Source: a virus
Virus record (IMG/VR): IMGVR_UViG_3300001679_000053
Location: 1 to 64,000 of that record
Length of the DNA stretch: 64,000 nt
Reading direction: 5' to 3' (one strand)
The notes under the pieces are model-generated. The model saw only the letters and a list, made by a program, of their open reading frames with translations. It ran no database searches and was not told the DNA's origin. Shown in pieces: positions 18,447 to 25,059 of the stretch. Each line of letters starts with the position of its first letter. The first letter of the stretch is position 1. Made by a program: the position numbers and the translations under genes.

Positions 18447-18641
18447 CTAAACAACATTCCAGCGACCGTGATCACTTCTTTCGATGATTTTCCCTCGCCT
18501 GAGAATCTTGGCTGTCCCTGTACGCTGATCAACATCAATGACGAGCCCGATCCATTCGCCAAAGGTTCCTATATTTTCGTGTACCATATCACCAGCGACG
18601 ATAAATCGCACGGGGCGCGCTTTCATTTCTTCAGGGCTCAT
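18447..18641 (-). CDS. KVGDL-like small protein (A-G-D-M-V form)
   Basis: 64 aa with an N-terminal extension: M-S-P-E-E-M-K-A-R-P-V-R-F-I-V-A-G-D-M-V-H-E, W-I-G-L-V-I-D-V-D, G-T-A-K-I-L-R-R-G. Lone gene between two promoters; AAGGAGAGG ribosome site. Confidence 0.7.
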   Translation of the reverse strand: MSPEEMKARPVRFIVAGDMVHENIGTFGEWIGLVIDVDQRTGTAKILRRGKIIERSDHGRWNVV

Positions 18642-18663
18642 TTCTTCCTCTCCTTACTCTTAT

Positions 18664-18692
18664 AATATAACACCGAAACCGCCCCAAGTCAA
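18664..18692 (-). promoter_or_regulatory. Sigma70-type promoter
   Basis: TTGACT, 17-bp spacer, TATATT (complement of 18687-18692 and 18664-18669). The TGA stop of the gene at 18689 is inside the -35 box. Confidence 0.88.
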
Positions 18693-18910
18693 GTCAAAGA
18701 GTTGTCAAAGGGTTCCAGAAAACTTATCCATTCTTCTGATAGCTGGCCGTCGTGCCAGCGTATCTCAAATCGGCGCGTAGTGGTGCCCTTGGCTTTCACT
18801 TCGCGTAGAATCACGCCAGGAAGGGCTTTATACGCATCCGTGTACCTCTCCCACTTAAATGTGGCAGAGGGACTCGGAATGTATTTTACCAGATCGCCTA
18901 CTCTTATCAT
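18689..18910 (-). CDS. KVGDL-family small protein
   Basis: 73 aa: M-I-R-V-G-D-L-V-K-Y-I, L-P-G-V-I-L-R-E-V, F-E-I-R-W-H-D-G-Q-L-S-E-E-W, ending F-D-N-S-L-T where the last codons are TTGAC words of the promoter. ATGA overlap with the upstream family gene. Confidence 0.82.
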   Translation of the reverse strand: MIRVGDLVKYIPSPSATFKWERYTDAYKALPGVILREVKAKGTTTRRFEIRWHDGQLSEEWISFLEPFDNSLT

Positions 18911-19065
18911 ACAGCCGTGTCAAGTATTTCAAGCTGCATATAGTTGGTGTGATCGAGCGACCCGCACCCCCAGTATACCCAGACAGCCACACCGTCGATC
19001 AGCCTTACCGTGCCAATCTTGCCAGCTTCAATATGTTTCACAATATCACCAATACTAAAATCCAT
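18907..19065 (-). CDS. KVGDL-family small protein (I-G-D-I-V form)
   Basis: 52 aa: M-D-F-S-I-G-D-I-V-K-H, K-I-G-T-V-R-L-I-D-G, V-A-V-W-V-Y-W-G-C-G, ending L-E-I-L-D-T-A-V. AAGGAGAG before the ATG. Confidence 0.8.
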   Translation of the reverse strand: MDFSIGDIVKHIEAGKIGTVRLIDGVAVWVYWGCGSLDHTNYMQLEILDTAV

Positions 19066-19087
19066 TTTGCTCTCCTTGGATGTATAT

Positions 19088-19116
19088 AATATAGCACCCT
19101 GCTATGAAAAAAGCAA
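19088..19116 (-). promoter_or_regulatory. Sigma70-type promoter
   Basis: TTGCTT, 17-bp spacer, TATATT (complement of 19111-19116 and 19088-19093); TGACA at 15 bp upstream. Confidence 0.82.
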
Positions 19117-19120
19117 GATT

Positions 19121-19312
19121 TTATTTGTCAAGAGATTGTGAGGCACTCGTTTTTATCCCGTCAAACACTTCCGAAGCCTTTTCTGCGCCGGTAGCTACCC
19201 AGCCATTCATTATCTTGCGAAACTGGTGCATTGACTTCGGATTATCTGCAACCCAGTTGACCCCAAAATAGATTAAAATAACGATTATCCCATATTTGAA
19301 AATGCTTTTCAT
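19121..19312 (-). CDS. Small membrane-anchored protein
   Basis: 63 aa. N-terminal span after two Lys (I-I-V-I-L-I-Y-F-G-V-N-W-V-A), then an amphipathic helical tail (F-R-K-I-M-N-G-W-V and A-S-E-V-F-D-G-I-K). A near-perfect AGGAGG precedes the ATG directly downstream of tRNA-Leu, so tRNA and mRNA share a transcript. Unknown function. Confidence 0.75.
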   Translation of the reverse strand: MKSIFKYGIIVILIYFGVNWVADNPKSMHQFRKIMNGWVATGAEKASEVFDGIKTSASQSLDK

Positions 19313-19325
19313 TTTACCTCCTAAA

Positions 19326-19411
19326 TGGTAGCTGATGCGGGACTCGAACCCGCAAGCCCGAACGGGCGGGAGATTTTAAGTCTCCTGTGTATACCGTTCC
19401 ACCAATCAGCC
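19326..19411 (-). tRNA. trnL(uaa): tRNA-Leu (UAA)
   Basis: 86 nt, class II, with encoded CCA. Acceptor GGCTGAT/ATCAGCT (one G-U), anticodon stem GGAGA/TCTCC with loop CTTAAAA, anticodon TAA, long variable arm CGCCC-GTTC-GGGC, T stem GCGGG/CCCGC. Own promoter at 19424-19452. Confidence 0.95.
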
Positions 19412-19423
19412 CTTCCTATATAA

Positions 19424-19452
19424 AGTATATCGCATTACGCACGCCCTGTCAA
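19424..19452 (-). promoter_or_regulatory. Promoter of tRNA-Leu
   Basis: TTGACA, 17-bp spacer, TATACT (complement of 19447-19452 and 19424-19429). Confidence 0.87.
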
Positions 19453-19460
19453 GTGCAAAC

Positions 19461-19694
19461 TTACATAACTTCTACGATTTCTGACTCCATAAAATGCCTC
19501 TTAATCCCGTCCACACACAAAACCTCATAAACATATTCATCCATAAAATCTAAAAACTCGGGGTCGGCGCGGATCACAAGACCGTAGTGAGTGTAATCTG
19601 TCGCGTCAACATCGTCATAAATATAGGTATAAAAATCCATGAAGTCATAGACACATCGAACGAAAGTACCGGATTGAAAGCGTGGAGGATACAC
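19461..19694 (-). CDS. KVGDL-like acidic protein, GTG start
   Basis: 77 aa: M-Y-P-P-R-F-Q-S-G-T-F-V-R-C-V-Y for the motif region, then an acidic tyrosine-rich insert (D-F-M-D-F-Y-T-Y-I-Y-D-D-V-D-A-T-D-Y), H-Y-G-L-V-I-R-A, Y-E-V-L-C-V-D-G. The strand order fits the family, with very divergent residues. Preceded by AGGAAG and a CTATTTATG word rather than a sigma70 promoter. Confidence 0.65.
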   Translation of the reverse strand: MYPPRFQSGTFVRCVYDFMDFYTYIYDDVDATDYTHYGLVIRADPEFLDFMDEYVYEVLCVDGIKRHFMESEIVEVM

Positions 19695-19696
19695 AC

Positions 19697-19705
19697 CATA
19701 AATAG
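19697..19705 (-). promoter_or_regulatory. CTATTTAT motif, candidate late promoter element
   Basis: Minus strand CTATTTATG just ahead of the GTG at 19694. One of four near-identical words that precede genes lacking sigma70 boxes (see 22977, 29413, 37287). Confidence 0.3.
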
Positions 19706-19709
19706 CTTC

Positions 19710-20348
19710 CTATTTGGTCTTACGATGTAGTTTCAGGTGTCGTTCCTCAATAATAAGAGGTATTGTAGCGCCTATGGGTAAAATCTTGTATCGTTTAGAA
19801 CCCTTGGCATGAGAATATATTTCAGGGCGAATCTCCATTATGAACCCGCCATGCTTTTTGAACTTTTCCACGACGGCCGATTGAGTAGTCCACGCTACAC
19901 TATCTATCTCAATGTCTTTGTAGGCATTCAGATTGGTTCTCCCCTGTATATGGGTGCTTACCGCATAACGTGGCGCCTGTGTGTGGGCTGCAAGAACCTT
20001 GCGGGAATACTTATTATTATACATGCGGAGAAACTTTTTATACTCCGGCACTTTGTCTGCTAAAATGTCTGCGGCCATTGGCTTATAATAAGGCTGCCGG
20101 GAATGATATGTGGCCAGCACGATTCCATCTTTTTTATATTTCTTAATATATTCAGTTTGCCAGTTGTCGTGAACTCCCTGCGCGTCATCGCCGTTACGCG
20201 CCAATACTTTGCCTATGCTTTGTTTTTGTTTGATTGATAGGTTGCGACCCTTGGCAAGTTGGTCAAGGATAGATTCTAAAAAGCCACGATCCCATCCACC
20301 GCAGACCGACCTTGAAAGAGTTTCAGTAATTTTTTGTTCCATTGACAT
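19710..20348 (-). CDS. Unknown protein, paralogue of the 269-aa protein at 9919
   Basis: 212 aa. Shares the core pattern W-Q-T-E-Y, V-L-A-T-Y, Y-Y-K-P-M-A-A-D-I, Y-N-N-K-Y-S-R-K-V-L-A-A, Y-A-V-S-T, G-S-K-R-Y-K-I-L-P-I-G-A-T-I-P and I-E-E-R with the 269-aa protein. The C-terminal G-S-K-R-Y part is basic with short strands and could bind nucleic acid. No known family. Single gene behind its own promoter; base composition is lower in GC than the copy at 9919. Confidence 0.8.
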   Translation of the reverse strand: MSMEQKITETLSRSVCGGWDRGFLESILDQLAKGRNLSIKQKQSIGKVLARNGDDAQGVHDNWQTEYIKKYKKDGIVLATYHSRQPYYKPMAADILADKVPEYKKFLRMYNNKYSRKVLAAHTQAPRYAVSTHIQGRTNLNAYKDIEIDSVAWTTQSAVVEKFKKHGGFIMEIRPEIYSHAKGSKRYKILPIGATIPLIIEERHLKLHRKTK

Positions 20349-20368
20349 AATCTTCTCTCTATGTTATA

Positions 20369-20397
20369 AATATAACCCAACTCAAGAAAAAAGTCAA
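20369..20397 (-). promoter_or_regulatory. Sigma70-type promoter
   Basis: TTGACT, 17-bp spacer, TATATT (complement of 20392-20397 and 20369-20374), TGACA copy 14 bp upstream. The last comb-type promoter of the accessory region. Confidence 0.87.
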
Positions 20398-20418
20398 GCA
20401 TATGTTGTCAGAGGGATG

Positions 20419-20721
20419 TTAATAATCTGACTCTGCTGCCAAGGTTATTGCATCGATGTACCCCGGCGGTACTTTAGCTATCACCACACGCCAGCCCATC
20501 CAAATAGGCCAAATATCAAAAAAAGGAAATGTTGGTGCTTGGGTAGATAAGTGTCCAGAAACATCAGGCACCTCTATCTGTACTTCCAACATAGCCCCTC
20601 CATCATCTGATGTCGCCAACACTTCATAGCGCCCGTCATAATAATTGGAGATCATTAACAGAAGTGCGTTTATTGCCTCTTGTTTGGGGGACTTTTCTTT
20701 CTTGAAAAATAAATTAGCCAT
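20419..20721 (-). CDS. Hypothetical protein
   Basis: 100 aa from ATG at 20721, or 104 aa from the GTG at 20733; both overlap the upstream gene. M-A-N-L-F-F-K-K-E-K, a helix (I-N-A-L-L-L-M-I-S-N-Y-Y-D), M-L-E-V-Q-I-E-V, and a Trp/Pro-rich end (F-F-D-I-W-P-I-W-M-G-W-R-V-V-I-A-K-V-P-P-G). No family recognised. Confidence 0.7.
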   Translation of the reverse strand: MANLFFKKEKSPKQEAINALLLMISNYYDGRYEVLATSDDGGAMLEVQIEVPDVSGHLSTQAPTFPFFDIWPIWMGWRVVIAKVPPGYIDAITLAAESDY

Positions 20722-20962
20722 CGGATTCACCACTCAAAATTTCAAGTCTATCGTGTGCCGCATCGAGTATCATCCAATTGCCCTCCCTTTTCTTTTTGCA
20801 ATCATAACAAAAAACCATCACGGCAGTTGGATCTTTATTCGATACTTCCATGACAATCCCATGTCTATAATTAGGGCTGATACCCCTTAAAACGTCGTCG
20901 GAGGCTTCATATGCATTATGATCCACCACCCACCGTATCAAATTTCCGCGTTTAAATTCCAC
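20714..20962 (-). CDS. KVGDL-like protein with Cys pair, GTG start
   Basis: 82 aa: M-E-F-K-R-G-N-L-I-R-W-V-V for the motif region, R-H-G-I-V-M-E-V-S, A-V-M-V-F-C-Y-D-C-K-K-K, ending D-R-L-E-I-L-S. C-x2-C could bind metal, unlike the other members. No clear ribosome site before the GTG. Confidence 0.65.
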   Translation of the reverse strand: MEFKRGNLIRWVVDHNAYEASDDVLRGISPNYRHGIVMEVSNKDPTAVMVFCYDCKKKREGNWMILDAAHDRLEILSGESDG

Positions 20963-21017
20963 ATAGTAACTATTCTAATGATTATTTTGTGAAGAGCCGA
21001 TGTTCAATTTATAGGCT

Positions 21018-21275
21018 TCACGTGGGGGCGCTTGATTCCTTTTCTAAAATATGACACAAATCATCATAGCCACCGATGAACTCCTCTGTGTCCTCGGTCG
21101 CTTTCACTATCATCGGAAAACTCTCCCACTCAAATTCTTTTTTAAGGGAAGTCCGGTATGTTTTAGAAAAATCAGTTTCTACAAAAACATATTCTTTCTC
21201 ACAATCCATTAAATCCGCGCATGCGCGGAGACATGCGGGACAATCTGTGATTCCGTATATTACATAAATTTCCAT
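21018..21275 (-). CDS. Glutaredoxin
   Basis: 85 aa, of normal glutaredoxin length. Redox motif C12-P-A-C15 after M-E-I-Y-V-I-Y-G-I-T-D; the cis-Pro site is F-P-M-I-V near residue 53 and G-G-Y-D-D-L near 68 matches the glutathione-binding G-G. Likely regenerates phage or host ribonucleotide reductase; the phage RNR lies at 49754. Follows the upstream gene by three bases. Confidence 0.9.
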   Translation of the reverse strand: MEIYVIYGITDCPACLRACADLMDCEKEYVFVETDFSKTYRTSLKKEFEWESFPMIVKATEDTEEFIGGYDDLCHILEKESSAPT

Positions 21276-21276
21276 C

Positions 21277-21540
21277 TTACTCTTTTAGTTTTGTTTTAAT
21301 AATGGTGGCCCTGGCGGCTGAAGAAATGTATTCAACTTTTATGTCTATCTCTCCGTTAAAAATCTTTTTCAAGATCGGCAGCGTGGGTGCTAAATATTCG
21401 CCAGAATATTTAATATACACCCCGGTTGGTCCTTTGTTGGCCATCTTTAGCGCATCGCGGTGGGCACTTTTTAACGAAGAATAAACTCCGTGAAAAATAT
21501 CGTCTTGTTCAAATAAACAATAAATGTATAGCTTGGTCAA
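21277..21540 (-). CDS. Hypothetical protein
   Basis: 87 aa: T-K-L-Y-I-Y-C-L-F-E, G-V-Y-S-S-L-K-S-A-H-R-D-A-L-K, I-K-Y-S-G-E-Y-L-A-P-T-L-P-I-L-K-K-I-F-N-G-E-I-D-I. Alpha-beta layout; the V-Y-S-S-x-x-x-A-H-x-x-A-L motif suggests a small ligand-like domain seen in many phage hypotheticals. Overlaps both neighbours. Confidence 0.72.
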   Translation of the reverse strand: MTKLYIYCLFEQDDIFHGVYSSLKSAHRDALKMANKGPTGVYIKYSGEYLAPTLPILKKIFNGEIDIKVEYISSAARATIIKTKLKE

Positions 21541-21812
21541 GAATCTAATCCACCGTCAGATTTGTGTATTTCCATTGTTAGTCTGAATACACCATCTAAA
21601 TAATCTAATTCAGTTTTCTTTTTAAGTGCTAATTCTAAATCATTATTCATCGTGGCGGTCAAGTGAGCTTCTTCAATCAGGGTGCGTTGTTCCAAAGAAG
21701 ATTGAAACAGATGAGCGAAGTATAGTCCGTCCGCAAAATTTTGGCTGTCGATGCTCGCGCTGGCAAACGGTCCTGAATTAAAAAAACCCTCAGTCCAAAA
21801 CATTATCCACAC
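21537..21812 (-). CDS. Hypothetical helical protein
   Basis: 91 aa, mostly helical (F-A-D-G-L-Y-F-A-H-L-F-Q-S-S-L-E-Q-R-T-L-I-E-E-A-H-L). No motif. Overlaps the upstream gene by ten bases and the next by four, so it is coupled to both. Confidence 0.7.
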   Translation of the reverse strand: MWIMFWTEGFFNSGPFASASIDSQNFADGLYFAHLFQSSLEQRTLIEEAHLTATMNNDLELALKKKTELDYLDGVFRLTMEIHKSDGGLDS

Positions 21813-22036
21813 CCCTTACAACGACTAACTTTTCTATCCTGCCTTTCTTCTTCAGTGAGCTTTATCTTTTTAAAGTTTGATATTTTATCCTTAAGTGACC
21901 TGCCCATCCCAATTGCTCGAATGAAATCAGCTTCGCGGTTAAAAGCACCACACATTACAATCTGCTTTGTGGGCTCATGCAAGACGTACTCGCCAGGAGT
22001 TACTTTTTGTGTTTCCGAAATCTCTTCAAACTTCAC
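21803..22036 (-). CDS. Hypothetical protein with C-terminal Cys pair
   Basis: 77 aa: K-F-E-E-I-S-E-T-Q-K-V-T-P-G-E-Y-V-L-H-E, K-Q-I-V-M-C-G-A-F-N, basic middle (L-K-D-K-I-S-N-F-K-K-I-K-L), ending C-K-G-C-G. Three cysteines, two in a C-x2-C. Overlaps the nucleotidyltransferase gene upstream by 11 bases. Confidence 0.7.
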   Translation of the reverse strand: MKFEEISETQKVTPGEYVLHEPTKQIVMCGAFNREADFIRAIGMGRSLKDKISNFKKIKLTEEERQDRKVSRCKGCG

Positions 22037-22973
22037 ATTCTCTCCTTTCTTTAATACTCATCATATTATCATATGCATTATACTTTAAGTCATTCAACTG
22101 TTTAAGAATTTCCTCTCGTCTGAGAATCTTAAATGCTATGTTCTCGGGGGAGAACTCGCGCTGTGGACTGGCCAAACCTGCCGCTCGCATGCGCCGTATT
22201 TTACTTTTAACTCTATCTATGGCGGTTAGGGCGCCCTTATAGTCTCCAGCCTCCACTTGATATCCGATTAAAGCCGTGCGTGTTTGGATACTATCGCTTT
22301 TCTTGCGGGCTTGAGCGAAGTCGATTTCTACCTCTTGTCGTGTAGGCTCTACAATCCAACGCTCTCCCAAAATAGAATAGATGCCAGAAGATACGTGTTC
22401 TTCATTCGCATTTTCTACATAGATTTCCACTTCATGTCCCTTGATAGTAATGCTGTGTAGATCGTTCCATTTTGCTCTGGCTGCGTCGAAGTATGCTTTA
22501 ACCAAAATTAAGTCCTCATCGACAGTGGCGAAGTCTACAACTATATGCAAATCCACATCTGAATATCTAGACCAGTTAAAGTTTGCCAGGCTACCTGTAA
22601 TTCGCAAATCAAGCATATCTACCTCAATTTCTAAGTTTTCTAAAAAATCTTCTGCAATCCCTAAAAGCTTATCTGCTACTTTGGGGTTTAGCGTCAGTCC
22701 CTTCCATATTTCCGGTTTGAGGGTGGTGTTCATCTCAAATGTTTCTTCTTCCACTTCTTCAAAACGCAATCTATCAGTGCCAGCTCTTTTTGTTTTGTTG
22801 TTATAGGGTTCTCCGCTGGATAAGTTTTTGTGGCCGCCCGAGGTTGAATATATGTCATTTTTGCGGCGTTGTGCCTTATATCTTTTTTGAGCATCGCTCT
22901 TAAAAGGTGTCGGTTCGGGCCGAGGTCGTCGGTCGCGGCGATCTTCTTGTAGTAATTTAAACCACTTGTCCAT
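22026..22973 (-). CDS. Predicted nucleotidyltransferase (pol beta superfamily)
   Basis: 315 aa. Residues 127-146 hold the nucleotidyltransferase signature G-S-L-A-N and S-D-V-D-L, a G-S followed by D-x-D that binds metal and nucleotide; a third acidic residue is likely E-I-Y near 175. The N-terminal 75 residues are basic and low in complexity, and the C-terminal 90 are helical. Such proteins transfer nucleotides to proteins, antibiotics or RNA ends; substrate unknown. A related role in virion assembly is suggested only by its position at the head of the structural block. A CTATTTATA element sits three bases before the ATG. Confidence 0.85.
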   Translation of the reverse strand: MDKWFKLLQEDRRDRRPRPEPTPFKSDAQKRYKAQRRKNDIYSTSGGHKNLSSGEPYNNKTKRAGTDRLRFEEVEEETFEMNTTLKPEIWKGLTLNPKVADKLLGIAEDFLENLEIEVDMLDLRITGSLANFNWSRYSDVDLHIVVDFATVDEDLILVKAYFDAARAKWNDLHSITIKGHEVEIYVENANEEHVSSGIYSILGERWIVEPTRQEVEIDFAQARKKSDSIQTRTALIGYQVEAGDYKGALTAIDRVKSKIRRMRAAGLASPQREFSPENIAFKILRREEILKQLNDLKYNAYDNMMSIKERRECEV

Positions 22974-22976
22974 GTT

Positions 22977-22985
22977 TATAAATAG
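22977..22985 (-). promoter_or_regulatory. CTATTTATA motif, candidate late promoter
   Basis: Minus strand AAAGGAAACTATTTATA then AAC and the ATG of the nucleotidyltransferase gene. No sigma70 -35 box in front. Confidence 0.4.
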
Positions 22986-22996
22986 TTTCCTTTATG

Positions 22997-24073
22997 TTAA
23001 AAAGGCTTAACCTTGTTGTATTCAACCGATACCATATGCTGATTGCCTGGCATAGTGTGAACAGTTGTCCATGTTTCCCCAAGATCTGTTGATATGTTAA
23101 TATACCCCTCTCTACCGGTAGCGATGACGCTCGTGCCGTCTGATGCCAGCGAGTAGGCATTGTTATTAGTGGATGTGCTCCCTCCGTAGTTAGTAAGACT
23201 TGTTACTTGAACCCAAGATGCTGCATTATCAGTGCTCTTCCACATCTTCCTTCTCCCACCACCAACCATCCATGTACTGCCGGTGATATGGGCTATTGAA
23301 TCTCCGGTTTTAGTGGTTGGGGGGTCTACTTGTGTCCAAGTGTCTGTGATATTACTTTCTGCTACTGAGGTACAAACGTTAATTGTTTTGCTTTTCTCGG
23401 TGGCTACCCATGCGCCGTTCGCGTATTCCAAACCAATGTGTTGGTCGCTTCCAAGATCAGCAGACTTATACCAGTTAATGCCGTCATCAAAAGACTTCAA
23501 AATGACGCCAAGTGTTCCCATACCTGCTAGCCATACACCTTCCCCATTTGTCGCTAAAGAATCTGTCGCCTTGGGCGCATTGCCCGGAATGTTACCAATA
23601 GTTGAATTAACCCAGGTAATTCCGTAGTCCGTAGAGCGACGTATTGAGTAGTTCTCATGTTCTCTGCCCATTATTATTGTTCCGTTGACACTATACTCTA
23701 TTGCGGTGCCGCCGCCAGTACCGGGAGGATTGACTGTCGACCACGAATCGGCATCTGTAACATCTGTGGTATAGGCAAACCCTTTCGAGTCGGTAGTTGA
23801 ACACCCATACCATGCGTCCGTGCCGCTAGAGTTCTTGCCAAATGTAAGATCTTTAAGGGCGGATACTCCGGTCATGGTAAGGTCTGTCCAGTCTGTGCCG
23901 TTTGTTGAGTAGGCGAGTTTATTACTTCCAACTGCAACCCACAGAGGGCTGTGCTCTGCTGGTGCGGCTTCTCCGGCGGCTAGTCCATTTATCTTATCAA
24001 TATCTGTGTCGTCAACATTTTGAACTTTGCTGATATCGGAGAATAAGATTCCGTTGACTTTGTTGATTGCCAT
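22997..24073 (-). CDS. Asp-box (BNR) repeat virion protein
   Basis: 358 aa. At least four Asp-box repeats of the S-x-D-x-G-x-x-W type (S-T-D-Y-G-I-T-W, S-F-D-D-G-I-N-W, S-T-D-N-A-A-S-W, S-T-D-L-G-E-T-W) imply a six- or seven-bladed beta-propeller, as in sialidases and Ycf48-like photosystem factors. No sialidase active-site set is visible, so a carbohydrate-binding head or tail surface role is more likely. The gene before it upstream (24073) overlaps by one base. N-terminal 45 residues could be a virion attachment region. Confidence 0.85.
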   Translation of the reverse strand: MAINKVNGILFSDISKVQNVDDTDIDKINGLAAGEAAPAEHSPLWVAVGSNKLAYSTNGTDWTDLTMTGVSALKDLTFGKNSSGTDAWYGCSTTDSKGFAYTTDVTDADSWSTVNPPGTGGGTAIEYSVNGTIIMGREHENYSIRRSTDYGITWVNSTIGNIPGNAPKATDSLATNGEGVWLAGMGTLGVILKSFDDGINWYKSADLGSDQHIGLEYANGAWVATEKSKTINVCTSVAESNITDTWTQVDPPTTKTGDSIAHITGSTWMVGGGRRKMWKSTDNAASWVQVTSLTNYGGSTSTNNNAYSLASDGTSVIATGREGYINISTDLGETWTTVHTMPGNQHMVSVEYNKVKPF

Positions 24074-24516
24074 TACGACAACTCTATTGTTGTGGCGCTC
24101 GGGTTAAAATAAATGACGTTGGCGGTGTCTGTGCAGTAACCCACGCACCTAACAACATCGCCGGCGCCTGCAGGTTGAGTTGTGTCCATGGATGCAGCGG
24201 TGGCGGAAAGATATACAGGCAGACCTGATATGAAGTTTGAGAGATAGGTTGCCGCATCAAAAAACCCACGCAGAAGAAGTCCGTCAGCGGGGGCAGCCCC
24301 CAGAGCGATCCCAAGCAATCCATCACTTGAAGCAATGGCATCTGCGTCTGTTTCGGTCCAGGCTCCCCCAGAGGAAAGATAGTATATCTTGCCTGACGTC
24401 AAGTTACCCGTCCCAAATGTAACCACATCACCACCACCGGTATCATTTGTAAGGGTTGTGGGGTCTGGGCCCATTTCTTCGAAGGTGTGGGTTTCGCGTG
24501 TGAATTTATAACTCAT
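24073..24516 (-). CDS. Probable virion surface protein
   Basis: 147 aa, Gly/Ala/Thr-rich and almost all beta (V-V-T-F-G-T-G-N-L-T-S-G-K-I-Y-Y-L-S-S-G-G-A-W near residue 30-52, G-L-L-G-I-A-L-G). The pattern of small-residue turns with G-K-I-Y-Y-L is like capsid decoration or fibre proteins with repeated beta blades. Reading order places it with the BNR protein. Exact role not visible. Confidence 0.7.
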   Translation of the reverse strand: MSYKFTRETHTFEEMGPDPTTLTNDTGGGDVVTFGTGNLTSGKIYYLSSGGAWTETDADAIASSDGLLGIALGAAPADGLLLRGFFDAATYLSNFISGLPVYLSATAASMDTTQPAGAGDVVRCVGYCTDTANVIYFNPSATTIELS

Positions 24517-24521
24517 CTATA

Positions 24522-24863
24522 CTATCCTCCCTCGTAAGTATTCTGTTCGCCATCCTCAAAAGTGATGATAGTTTTGTTGGTTGGGTGAGGTTTAACGTGC
24601 ACCTTCAAAAAATCATCTAACGAATCAAAAATAGCAATGCCGCCGCGTGGGGGCGGAAACAGCCAATGGATGATACAGTGGCCAGAGGCCAACGACACCC
24701 CTTCGATTACAACACCTTCGCCTGATACTCCGGTTTCGTCACTCTGGCGACACACGGTAAAGGTTCTTATTCCTCTCGGCGCCAGGCGAGGGGGTGGTTT
24801 GGGCTTTAGATCCTCTGGCTCAGTAGCCAACTCTAAATGGGTTATATCTGGTTCAGTGGTCAT
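24522..24863 (-). CDS. Hypothetical protein
   Basis: 113 aa from the ATG at 24863, preceded by AGGAGAAAATACCG; an in-frame start at 24920 is rejected since it ignores that site. Acidic and Pro-rich beginning (E-P-E-D-L-K-P-K-P-P-P-R-L-A-P-R-G), then beta-rich with G-H-C-I-I-H-W-L-F-P-P-P. Overlaps the upstream gene by 11 bases. Unknown. Confidence 0.7.
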   Translation of the reverse strand: MTTEPDITHLELATEPEDLKPKPPPRLAPRGIRTFTVCRQSDETGVSGEGVVIEGVSLASGHCIIHWLFPPPRGGIAIFDSLDDFLKVHVKPHPTNKTIITFEDGEQNTYEGG

Positions 24864-25047
24864 CGGTATTTTCTCCTGTGGTAAATAACTCATACTCTGT
24901 CTGTAATTGGGCCAAGTCATCGGGATTTAAGATTTGTTCCTTTAATCGTAATAGCGTTTCTTTAACATCGCGCATATCGCGATCTAGTTTTTCCATTTTT
25001 TCAAAGAGTGCTTTAAACACACACTTTTCATCTTTTGCAGTTTTCAT
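24853..25047 (-). CDS. Small coiled-coil protein
   Basis: 64 aa, heptad-like pattern throughout (F-E-K-M-E-K-L-D-R-D-M-R-D-V-K-E-T-L-L), with an acidic C-terminus. Probably a dimerising helix. One Cys. In the structural block between the protease and a hypothetical protein. Confidence 0.7.
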   Translation of the reverse strand: MKTAKDEKCVFKALFEKMEKLDRDMRDVKETLLRLKEQILNPDDLAQLQTEYELFTTGENTDDH

Positions 25048-25059
25048 TGTTATTATACC

